64,000 bases of DNA from an uncultured Collinsella sp. (GTDB lineage Bacteria; Actinomycetota; Coriobacteriia; Coriobacteriales; Coriobacteriaceae). Every line of letters begins with the position of its first letter. Positions within the stretch are counted from its first letter, which is position 1. The notes beneath the pieces were generated by a model. The model had not been told where the DNA came from. It saw nothing but the letters and a program-made list of their open reading frames with translations, and searched no databases. Location: positions 1 to 64,000 of the forward strand of contig URKM01000003.1 of assembly GCA_900548365.1 (NCBI GenBank). Direction: 5' to 3'. The translations under genes were made by a program, and so were the position numbers. Below are positions 37,553-45,787 of the stretch, one piece after another.

Positions 37553-38428
37553 CTACGCGAGAAACGAGCGCACGTCGTCGAGCAAGCGCCTTCCCTCTTG
37601 CCTGCCCTGGATGTAGAGCGCCAGCAATTTGGTGGGATCGTGCTCGATATGGCCGATCTCGACCGGCGCCGGCGGGGCCACCACGAGCGCCCGCCCCTGG
37701 CGCTCGTACTCCCAGATGTGCTCGCGCTGCGCGTTGTAGCGCTCATGGCGGTTCTCCAGCGCATCGAGGAAATACGGATAGGCGCCGTATCGAGCCCGCG
37801 CCGGCGCCATGAGGTCATAGGGACCCTTCACATATGAGCGATCCTGCGTGAGGACGACCACCGCGCGGTCGAACCCGGCCTCTTCGAGAACGTGCTCGAT
37901 GGGCACGGAGTCCGCCACGCCGCCGTCCTGATAGAGGTCTCCGTCGATCTCGACCGACTGGGTGACCAGCGGAAGCGAGGTTGTCGCGCGCAGCACGTCG
38001 ACATCAAGCACCGCGTTTTCCACGGGAAGATATGCCGCCGTGCCGAACACCACATCGGTCGCCACGGCGATGAGCCTCATGGGATTCGCTTCGAACGACT
38101 CGTTGTCAAACGGATCGATGCGGTCCTGGATGTCGTTGAGCAGAAAATCGTAGCCCACGATGCTGCCGCTCGTCGCCAGCGACTTCGCACCGATGTAGTT
38201 GCCATCGTTGCAGTACGCCAGGTTTACGCGGTTCACGCGCCCGACCTGATGCGATTTGAAATTCATACCGCTCAGCGCACCGGCGGAAACGCCATAGCAC
38301 GCAGCGAACTCGACGCCGTGCTCCATGAACACGTCGAGCACGCCGGCCGTAAACTGGCAGCGGAAGCTCCCGCCTTCAAGCACCAGGGCGACTTTTCCCG
38401 CGTTGGCGGCCTTCTGCTGAGCATCCAT
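37553..38428 (-). CDS. Patatin-like phospholipase family protein
   Basis: A 291-residue cytosolic patatin-type acyl hydrolase, similar to the bacterial YjjU-like branch. The oxyanion-hole block is LVLEGGSFRC near residue 16, the nucleophile elbow is YGVSAGAL (Ser about 48), and the dyad Asp is in YQDGGVADSVP (about residue 169). The natural substrate of this branch is unknown; lipids or acyl esters are likely. The ATG follows AAGAAGGGA. It stands alone between rplM and the peptide transporter, all on the minus strand. Confidence 0.88.
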   Translation of the reverse strand: MDAQQKAANAGKVALVLEGGSFRCQFTAGVLDVFMEHGVEFAACYGVSAGALSGMNFKSHQVGRVNRVNLAYCNDGNYIGAKSLATSGSIVGYDFLLNDIQDRIDPFDNESFEANPMRLIAVATDVVFGTAAYLPVENAVLDVDVLRATTSLPLVTQSVEIDGDLYQDGGVADSVPIEHVLEEAGFDRAVVVLTQDRSYVKGPYDLMAPARARYGAYPYFLDALENRHERYNAQREHIWEYERQGRALVVAPPAPVEIGHIEHDPTKLLALYIQGRQEGRRLLDDVRSFLA

Positions 38429-38545
38429 GGCGACGTCCCTTCTTCGACGGCAAATGCGCCCGCGCCCTTCGCGCAGGCGACTCTTGCTCTTCTACCACAA
38501 AACGCCCGCAAGCAAACCTTCCCGCCCAAACACGTCCGCTCTAAC

Positions 38546-38628
38546 AAATAAAGCCCCATCCGCTATCGGATTTCCAGCAGCCCAGCCGAAACTCGACGTG
38601 GGACCGGACCCCCGATAGCAGACGGGGC
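38546..38628 (-). terminator. Long-stem terminator of the peptide transporter operon
   Basis: On the minus strand a 17-base imperfect stem (GCCCCGTCTGCTATCGG against CCGATAGCGGATGGGGC) with a long loop is followed by TTTATTTG, about 70 bases after the last ABC gene. It separates that operon from the patatin gene. Confidence 0.65.
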
Positions 38629-38694
38629 CATCTCCAAGGGCGCGAACGGGATGGCGGTCGGTCGCGCCAGGGGATGCAAGAAGGGAGGACGGCG

Positions 38695-39795
38695 CTACGC
38701 GTCGGGCGTCACGACCGGGTCGTCGTTTATAAGGTCGGTGCCGCGACCATAGCTCGGACGCGCCGCATCGTGTTGAATCTCCAGGGACAGCGCACGCGCG
38801 CGCTCGGTCGGAACGGTCTCGTAGCGATGGCACGCGCACACGTGGTCCGGAAGCACCTCGCGCTGCTCGGGTGCGCTCACGTCGCAGGCACCGACCTTGG
38901 CGAAGCACCGGCTCGCAAAGCGGCATCCCGCCGGCGGGTCGATGGGGCTCGGCACATCGCCCTCCAAGATGATACGGCGGCGCTGCAGCTTGGGGTCGGG
39001 GCTGGGAATAGCCGACAGGAGCGCCTGGGTGTAGGGGCACAACGGCTCCGTGTAGAGGCTCTCCTTCGGCGCGATCTCCATCATGCGCCCCAGGTACATC
39101 ACGCCCACGCGGTCGGAGATATGCTTCACGACGTTCAAGCCGTGCGCGATGAACAGGTACGTGAGCCCCAGCTGCTCCTTTAGATCGTCCAGCAGATTGA
39201 GCACCTGAGCCTGAATGGAGACGTCGAGGGCCGAAACGGGCTCGTCGCAGACGATCAGCTTCGGTTCGAGCGCGAGCGCGCGGGCGATGCCCACACGCTG
39301 TCGCTGGCCGCCCGAGAACTCATGCGGATAGCGGTTCTTCATGTACGGGGCGAGGCCGACCAGCTCGAGCAGCTCGTCCACCCGGTCATCGACTTGCTCC
39401 TTCGGCAGGATCTTGTTGGTGAGGATGGGCTCGGCGATGATCTTGCCGATGGTCATGCGCGGATTCAAGCTCGCATAGGGATCTTGGAACACCAGCTGGA
39501 TATCGCGGCACATCGCACGGCGCTCCCGCGGGCCCAGCGCGGTGATATCGCGACCCTCGAAGAGGATTTTGCCGCTGGTAGGTTTGAGCAGGCCGCAGAT
39601 CATCTTGCCGATCGTGGTCTTGCCGCAGCCGGATTCTCCGACCAGGCCGAAGGCCTCGCCGCGGCGAATGGTGAAGCTCACGTCGTCTACCGCCTGGACG
39701 AAGGAGGTCGGCCGGCCGAAGAAGTCCGTGTCGGCAACGAAGCTCTTGGCGAGGTGCTGCACCTCGATGAGGTTGTTTGCTTGCTCCCGGCCCAT
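38695..39795 (-). CDS. Peptide ABC transporter ATP-binding protein (OppF/DppF type)
   Basis: A 366-residue ATPase, one of two that drive the peptide permease. Walker A is GLVGESGCGKTTIG, the Q loop VFQDPYASLNPRM, the signature HEFSGGQRQRVGIARAL and Walker B PKLIVCDEP. The C-terminal oligopeptide/dipeptide extension has PPAGCRFASRC...C, with Cys residues that in this subfamily can bind a 4Fe-4S cluster. The last 40 residues (after CHRYET) are an unusual tail. It starts 1 base after the stop of the preceding ATPase gene and ends the operon. Confidence 0.94.
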   Translation of the reverse strand: MGREQANNLIEVQHLAKSFVADTDFFGRPTSFVQAVDDVSFTIRRGEAFGLVGESGCGKTTIGKMICGLLKPTSGKILFEGRDITALGPRERRAMCRDIQLVFQDPYASLNPRMTIGKIIAEPILTNKILPKEQVDDRVDELLELVGLAPYMKNRYPHEFSGGQRQRVGIARALALEPKLIVCDEPVSALDVSIQAQVLNLLDDLKEQLGLTYLFIAHGLNVVKHISDRVGVMYLGRMMEIAPKESLYTEPLCPYTQALLSAIPSPDPKLQRRRIILEGDVPSPIDPPAGCRFASRCFAKVGACDVSAPEQREVLPDHVCACHRYETVPTERARALSLEIQHDAARPSYGRGTDLINDDPVVTPDA

Positions 39796-39796
39796 C

Positions 39797-40906
<1,110 letters not shown>

Positions 40907-40910
40907 ATGA

Positions 40911-41825
40911 TCACCGGTTCCTAGACTTGGGGTCGAACGCATCGCGGATGCCGTCGCCGAGCAGGTTGAAGGCGAGGACGGTCACGGTGATGGCCAGACC
41001 AGGGAAGATCATCGCGTGCGGGGCCGCGAAGATGTAGTTGCGGCCGCGGCCCAGCATATCGCCCCACTCGGCTGCCGGGGGCTGGACGCCCAGGCCCAGG
41101 AAGCCCAGGGCCGCCGCATCCAGGATGGCGCTGGAGATGCCCAGCGTGGCACGGACGATGATGGAGGGCATGACGTTAGGCAGCACGTGGCGGAAGATGA
41201 TGAGCGCATCGGAATCGCCGATCACGCGCGCGGCGGCCACGTAATCGGACTGCTTGACCGACAGCACCTGGCTGCGCACGATGCGCGCGTACTCGGGAAT
41301 GGAGACGAAGCCGATCGCGATGATCGCCTTGTCGATGCCGCGCCCCAATGCCGCCATGAAGGCGATGGCCAGCAAGATCGACGGGATGGCGAGCATCATG
41401 TCCATGACGCGCATGATGACGGTGTCGAGCGCGCCGCCCTTGTAGCCGGCGAGCGCGCCGAGGGTGACGCCGATGGTCAGCGATATCGCAACGGACAGCA
41501 ATCCCACGGTCAGCGAGATCTGGCTACCGATGAGCACACGGCAGAAGATATCGCGACCCTGCTGGTCGGTGCCGAACCAGTGCGCGGCGCTGGGACCCTG
41601 AAACGATGCGGACAGGTCCTGCTGATAGGGATCATACGGCAGGATCTGGGGCGCGATGAACGTGATGATCGCGACGAGCGCGAGCGCGATGATGACGCCC
41701 AGGCTCACCATGGCGGGGACATTCTGACGCAGCGCGTACCACACGTCCTTCCACAGCGATTCGGTCTTTTCGACACCCCGCTCCTCCTGAGCGGGAGCGT
41801 CGTTGTGCATAACGGCGGCAGCCAT
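40911..41825 (-). CDS. Peptide ABC transporter permease (OppC/DppC type)
   Basis: A 304-residue inner-membrane permease with six predicted helices. The first, [22 protein letters not shown], follows a cytosolic N terminus of about 40 residues. [20 protein letters not shown] is the subfamily hallmark and the EAA-like loop is around [13 protein letters not shown]...HVLPNVMP. The chosen ATG is 8 bases after AGAGGGG; a GTG three codons upstream is too close to that site and overlaps the previous gene. Confidence 0.93.
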   Translation of the reverse strand: MAAAVMHNDAPAQEERGVEKTESLWKDVWYALRQNVPAMVSLGVIIALALVAIITFIAPQILPYDPYQQDLSASFQGPSAAHWFGTDQQGRDIFCRVLIGSQISLTVGLLSVAISLTIGVTLGALAGYKGGALDTVIMRVMDMMLAIPSILLAIAFMAALGRGIDKAIIAIGFVSIPEYARIVRSQVLSVKQSDYVAAARVIGDSDALIIFRHVLPNVMPSIIVRATLGISSAILDAAALGFLGLGVQPPAAEWGDMLGRGRNYIFAAPHAMIFPGLAITVTVLAFNLLGDGIRDAFDPKSRNR

Positions 41826-41830
41826 GCGGA

Positions 41831-42847
41831 TCACCCCTCTTCCTTTGCATACGAGATTCGAGGATCAAGATAGGCGTAAACCACGTCGACAACCAGGTTG
41901 ATCACGATGAAGATCACGCCGATCAACAGCACGGCACCCTGCACGACGGGAAAATCGGACTTCAGGATGCAATCGACCACGTACTTGCCGAGGCCCGGCC
42001 AAGCGAACACCGTCTCGGTCAGCATGGCGCCACCCAAAAGGCTTCCCAGCTGCAGGCCGATGACCGTGGTGACGGGCAGCATGGCGCAACGCAGCGCATG
42101 ATGGCGATGCACGCGGCCGACCTTGAGGCCCTTGGCGCGCGCGGTGCGGACATAATCCTCGTTCAGCGTCTCCAGCATGCTCGAGCGCGTCATGCGGGTG
42201 ATAACCGCCATGGAATACATGGAAAGCGCCAGAGCCGGCAGGATGATATGGCTCAAGGCGTCGCCGAACGCCTCGAAATCGCCGGACAGCAAGGTGTCGA
42301 GCAGATAGAGGCCCGTCCCGCCCACGGGCTGGAGCAGCGGGTCGATACGGCCCGAGCTGGGCAGCACGTGAAGCACGCCGGCGAACAGGATGATCAGCAA
42401 GACGCCCAGCCAGAAGATGGGCATCGAGACGCCCACCAGAGCGAGGACGGTCGCGATGCCGTCGATCGCGGTGTTCTTATGGGTCGCAGACAGCACGCCC
42501 AGGGCGACGCCCGCCACGGCTGCGATCACGATCGCCACGAGCGCGAGCTCGACGGTCGCCGGAAATCGGGCCATCAGCTCCTGCAGCACGGGAGCGTGCG
42601 TGTAGTAGCTCTCGCCCAGGTCGCCGCGAATGGCCCCGAACAGAAAATCGAAGTACTGGACGATGATGGGATCGTTCAAACCCTGCGCATCGCGCCATGC
42701 CTGCATGGCCTCGGGAGTCGCATGCTGACCCAGCACCACCGGCGCCGGATCGGCCGAGAACACCCTCATGATGAGGAAGACGATGACCGAGACGCCCAGC
42801 AACACGGGGATAGCCTGCAGCATGCGCTTGACGATATATTTCAGCAT
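41831..42847 (-). CDS. Peptide ABC transporter permease (OppB/DppB type)
   Basis: A 338-residue permease that pairs with the OppC-type subunit. The N terminus MLKYIVKRMLQAIPVLLGV is standard. Further signs are GDLGESYYT, the SMPIFWLGVLLIILF helix, RMTRSSMLETLNEDYVRTARAKGL (in parts) as the EAA loop, and LTETVFAWPGLGKYVVD near the C terminus. The ATG follows GGAGG. An intercistronic hairpin separates it from the binding-protein gene upstream. Confidence 0.94.
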   Translation of the reverse strand: MLKYIVKRMLQAIPVLLGVSVIVFLIMRVFSADPAPVVLGQHATPEAMQAWRDAQGLNDPIIVQYFDFLFGAIRGDLGESYYTHAPVLQELMARFPATVELALVAIVIAAVAGVALGVLSATHKNTAIDGIATVLALVGVSMPIFWLGVLLIILFAGVLHVLPSSGRIDPLLQPVGGTGLYLLDTLLSGDFEAFGDALSHIILPALALSMYSMAVITRMTRSSMLETLNEDYVRTARAKGLKVGRVHRHHALRCAMLPVTTVIGLQLGSLLGGAMLTETVFAWPGLGKYVVDCILKSDFPVVQGAVLLIGVIFIVINLVVDVVYAYLDPRISYAKEEG

Positions 42848-42888
42848 GGAGGCCCCTCCTTTCTAACCTACGGCTCGGCGCCAGCGGG

Positions 42889-42926
42889 CAAAAGCAGCGG
42901 GGCAGGAACTCGTCCCGCCCCGCTGC
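42889..42926 (-). terminator. Intercistronic hairpin between the binding protein and permease genes
   Basis: On the minus strand a perfect 10-bp stem GCAGCGGGGC/GCCCCGCTGC with a 13-base loop is followed by TTTTG, 30 bases after the binding-protein stop. Such partial terminators let the binding protein be made in excess over the membrane subunits. Confidence 0.65.
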
Positions 42927-42955
42927 ACGGCTCGCGACGCATCGCCGAACGGGCG

Positions 42956-44572
42956 CTATGCGGACTTGGTCACGCCTTCCATGTGAACGACTCCGGTGGG
43001 GTGATAGAAGAATCCCTTGACCTTGGGGCTGTAGCCCGCGAGATTCTTGGAGTGGCTGATGAGCATCCAAGGCATTTGGTCTGCGACCATCTGCTCGCAC
43101 TGCAGGTAGATATCGTCGCGCTCGTCGCCATCAACGGTCTCGAGGCCCTTCTGGATCAACGCGTTGTACTCTTCGCTGCGGAAGCGCCCGACGTTCATGG
43201 AGACGTTCTCATCCGAAAGCAGATTCATGAAGTTGTCGGGGTCGCCGTTGTCGCCAACCCAGCCATAGAGGCAGACATCGAAGGCATCCGTCTCGACCTT
43301 GGTCTTGTACGTGGTCCAGTCATAGGAGACGATCTCCATATCCACGCCCACCTTCGCCAGGTACCCCTGGATGGCCTCGGCGAGGGCCTGGCCGCCGATG
43401 GAGTTGTAGGGACGCGGGTTGGTGTAGGTAAGCATGGTGCAGCTGGTGATGCCGAGCTCGGCAAACGCGGCCTTGGCGGCATCGGGATCATATGCGGTGC
43501 GCGTGACCTTTTCGGCATAGGGCGCCATCCACAGCGGCATGACGGAGGTCGCGACGCCGGCGTAGTCGCCGTACAGGCTCTTGACCATCTCCTCAACATT
43601 GACCGCCTGGCAGAACGCGCGGCGCGCCTCGACGGTGGTGAACTGGCTGTTGTCGTTACGGAAGGCCATGTAGTTGATGTTCATGCCGTCCTCGTCGAAC
43701 AGCTCGCAGCCGCCCTGGGTGATGGTATCGACCACGGAGGCGTCGATGCCGTCGATGATGTCGACCTCGCCGTTGGTGAGGGCGGTCACGCGGCTGGAGT
43801 TCTCGGCGATGAAGCGGAAGACCACGTTCTTGGTCTTGGGCGCGCTCTCCTTGTCCCAGTAGTCCTCATTCGCCTCGAGGACCACGTTCTCGCCCTTGGA
43901 CCAGGACACGAACTTATAGGGGCCGGAGCCAATCGGCTGCTCATTCGAGCTACCCGCTTCGAAGGCGGAGGGGGCGACCACGGGAGCTGCCAGGGCCATC
44001 GCCATGTTCTTGACGAACGGAGTCGAGGCCGCGCGGAGCCTGATCACCAGCGTGGTCGCATCCGGCGTCTCCATCGACTCGATACCGGTGCCGGAATCCT
44101 CGGCGCCGAAGACGAAGCTGGCATACGGCATGTCCTCGGTGCGGTTCGGCTCGAGCTGGCGCTCGATAGAGGCTTTGACCGCCTCGGCATCGCAGTCGGT
44201 GCCGTCGTGGAACTTGACGCCCTCCTGCAGCTTGAAGGTATAGGTGAGGCCGTCATCGGAGATCTCGGGCATCTGGGAAAGGCCGGCCACCACCTCGCAC
44301 GTCTCCGTATCGTATCGGAGCAGCGTGTCGTAGATGTTGCACATGATCTTCGCGGACTCGCCATCGTCCACATATGCAGGATCCAGGCCACGGGGGTCTG
44401 CGCCCTGAGCGAACGTGATGGTATCGGCGACGCCCGAAGCAGTCTTGGAGCCCGAGCCTGCCTCGCTTGCGCGCTGGCTGCCGCAACCGGCAAGGCCCAG
44501 CGCGCCCAAAGCGCTGACAGCGCCCATGGCCTCGATGAAACGCCTTCTCGAAATCTCTGCATTGATAGACAT
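42956..44572 (-). CDS. Peptide ABC transporter substrate-binding lipoprotein (SBP_bac_5)
   Basis: A 538-residue family 5 solute-binding protein for di- or oligopeptides. The N terminus carries both a twin-arginine motif (SRRRFIEA) and a lipobox (LAGC, Cys about residue 30), so it is probably a Tat-exported lipoprotein. Family signs are DPAYVDDGESAKI, LVAGLSQM-type text near 75, EGVKFHDGTDCDAEAV and GSGPYKFVSW. The ligand cannot be told from sequence; other members bind peptides, nickel or haem. It is the first gene of a five-gene operon, with a promoter and dyad operator upstream. Confidence 0.94.
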   Translation of the reverse strand: MSINAEISRRRFIEAMGAVSALGALGLAGCGSQRASEAGSGSKTASGVADTITFAQGADPRGLDPAYVDDGESAKIMCNIYDTLLRYDTETCEVVAGLSQMPEISDDGLTYTFKLQEGVKFHDGTDCDAEAVKASIERQLEPNRTEDMPYASFVFGAEDSGTGIESMETPDATTLVIRLRAASTPFVKNMAMALAAPVVAPSAFEAGSSNEQPIGSGPYKFVSWSKGENVVLEANEDYWDKESAPKTKNVVFRFIAENSSRVTALTNGEVDIIDGIDASVVDTITQGGCELFDEDGMNINYMAFRNDNSQFTTVEARRAFCQAVNVEEMVKSLYGDYAGVATSVMPLWMAPYAEKVTRTAYDPDAAKAAFAELGITSCTMLTYTNPRPYNSIGGQALAEAIQGYLAKVGVDMEIVSYDWTTYKTKVETDAFDVCLYGWVGDNGDPDNFMNLLSDENVSMNVGRFRSEEYNALIQKGLETVDGDERDDIYLQCEQMVADQMPWMLISHSKNLAGYSPKVKGFFYHPTGVVHMEGVTKSA

Positions 44573-44645
44573 GTTATCCCCCGCCTTTTCGCAGTAAGAC
44601 CCGGTAATACGACTCGCGCATAGCGATTCCGCACAGATAACAGTG

Positions 44646-44660
44646 CACTACGCTAAAGTG
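44646..44660. promoter_or_regulatory. Second, weaker ACTTTA-type half-site in the transporter leader
   Basis: CACTACGCTAAAGTG carries one exact TAAAGT half-site and CACT/AGTG outer symmetry. It resembles the operator at 44720-44737 and lies about 75 bases closer to the gene. Confidence 0.3.
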
Positions 44661-44719
44661 TCGCGTCATTGCATTATTGCTGCTCGCCCCCGTGGCCACC
44701 GGCCTCGGCACTTTTGTTT

Positions 44720-44737
44720 ACTTTAGTGTATTAAAGT
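44720..44737. promoter_or_regulatory. Putative operator of the peptide transporter operon
   Basis: A perfect dyad ACTTTA-N6-TAAAGT that covers the predicted -10 box of the transporter promoter, a typical repressor position. No regulator gene lies next to the operon. Confidence 0.45.
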
Positions 44738-44756
44738 ATTAAACAGCCTGTAACAA
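44728..44756 (-). promoter_or_regulatory. Putative promoter of the peptide transporter operon
   Basis: On the minus strand TTGTTA and TAATAC are separated by 17 bases in an AT-rich patch 155-185 bases before the binding-protein start. Confidence 0.45.
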
Positions 44757-44774
44757 TTCAAAGCAGCGAAGTCG

Positions 44775-45010
44775 TTTGGAGCGGCCCGGGGCAGCGAGCA
44801 CGGCGGGCGAATTTGGAGCGGCCCGGGCCAGCGAGCACGGCGGGCGGATTTGGAGCAGTTCGAGGCAGCGAGCACGGCGGCGAATTTGGAGCAGTTCGAG
44901 GCAGCGAAGGCGTTTGGAGCGGCTCGAGGCAGCTAAGTCCGCAAAACGCCGCTTCTCGCTGCCTCAAGGTGCACGAAATCCGCTCGCTGCCTCGAACTGC
45001 ACGAAATTCG
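44775..45010. repeat. Tandem array with inverted copies, TTTGGAGC(A/G)G...GGCAGCGAGC
   Basis: Five direct units begin at 44775, 44812, 44849, 44885 and 44913 (lengths 37, 37, 36, 28 and about 25) and start TTTGGAGCGGCCCGGGGCAGC or TTTGGAGCAGTTCGAGGCAGC. After a short gap two inverted copies follow (about 44955-44981 and 44983-45010, TCGCTGCCTCGAACTGCACGAAAT). Frames through it encode only low-complexity RTAPN-like repeats, so I regard it as non-coding. It lies between the peptide transporter promoter and the tmRNA terminator. Confidence 0.8.
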
Positions 45011-45085
45011 TCCTTCACGCTTCGCATAGGACGCAGCACCGCACCCTGCACGGGATTCGGCTTTCCACGGGCTAGATACTGAATA

Positions 45086-45116
45086 AAAAAGCAGGTAGAT
45101 ACGCATATCTACCTGC
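45086..45116 (-). terminator. Terminator of ssrA
   Basis: On the minus strand a 12-bp stem AGCAGGTAGATA/TATCTACCTGCT with a 4-base loop is followed by TTTTTTATTC, directly beyond the tmRNA 3' end. Confidence 0.85.
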
Positions 45117-45125
45117 TGTAACGGT

Positions 45126-45491
45126 TGGTGGAGGCGCGGAGAATCGAACTCCGGTCCACGAAAGCTCCCTGATCGGCATCTCCAAGCTCAGTCGCCGATT
45201 TAGATTCGGAGCCGTTGCGCGCGGCGACGCGCTCGCAGGTTCCTAGTTGGTTCGATCTTAGCCCGCGCCATACCGACTACGTGCGCGGGAGCATTCCCCT
45301 AAAATGACGTCGCCCCGGAGTCGGGGAAATCCCCGGATTGACGCGCCGCTAGTTAATTAAGCGGCGAGGGCATACTGCCCAGAGAAATTATTGTTGTCAA
45401 TTCATTTTGACGGTACCCCAGTTTAACGTGGGCGAGGAGACCACGGCTTGCTTCCTCTCTCAGAGCTATCGCGTCGAAACCAGTCGCCCCC
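45126..45491 (-). ncRNA. ssrA: tmRNA (transfer-messenger RNA)
   Basis: About 366 nt. The 5' GGGGGCG pairs with 3' CGCCTCC before ACCA. The T arm is present (GGAGTTCGATTCTCC), and the 5' tRNA-like part has the typical GACTGGTTTCGACGCG. The tag frame reads DNNNFSGQYALAA and ends at TAA TTAA, an ALAA-type degradation tag. The codon just before GAC is ATT rather than the usual GCN or similar, so the exact resume codon is uncertain. Downstream pseudoknot arms are visible (GGGGATTTCCCC; GCGCGGGCTAAG region). It rescues stalled ribosomes together with SmpB, which is not in this window. Confidence 0.95.
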
Positions 45492-45662
45492 TCATGCGAG
45501 AGGTCTGGGCATCGCGACATTTGCGCCGCGCATGCATCGACCTGTCAAAGTACGCGCCGTCATCGCAGATAACGGCTGGGTTACGTATTCTACCACGTTT
45601 GACCCTTCGCTAAACACGCCGGCAGGCAATACGCCCCCTGGCGCGCAAGAAGGAAAGCAGTC
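45492..45662. other. Intergenic region upstream of ssrA
   Basis: Contains the ssrA promoter region; a minus-strand ACGTAACCC...GTAGAATACG patch near 45583-45595 offers a TAGAAT -10-like hexamer. No gene is seen. Confidence 0.35.
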
Positions 45663-45756
45663 CGCAGCGGCATGGAGTGGGCAGCAAGCTCGCAGCGGCA
45701 TGAAGCGGGCAGCGAGCTCGCGGCGGCATGAAGCGGGCAGCATGCTCGCAGCCGCC
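45663..45756. repeat. 28-bp tandem repeat, three copies plus a fragment
   Basis: Units at 45663-45690, 45691-45718 and 45719-45746 read CGCAGCGGCATGAAGCGGGC-AGCGAGCT with one to four changes, and a partial fourth follows. It lies between ssrA and the end of gatB. It shares the word GGCAGCGAGC with the array on the other side of ssrA. Confidence 0.8.
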
Positions 45757-45787
45757 CGCCGCCCGCCAGCGCGGATTCCACTCGGAT

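Noticed and set aside
42098..44623. 841-codon plus-strand frame across the peptide transporter genes
   Set aside because: Mirror of two well-supported genes; rich in His, Asp, Gly and Val without structure.
44775..45010. CRISPR array
   Set aside because: Units are directly adjacent without unique spacers of constant length, some copies are inverted, and no cas genes are present.
44758..45075. Small open frames through the tandem array before ssrA
   Set aside because: They encode only the array repeated in amino-acid form, differ by frame, and have no ribosome site.
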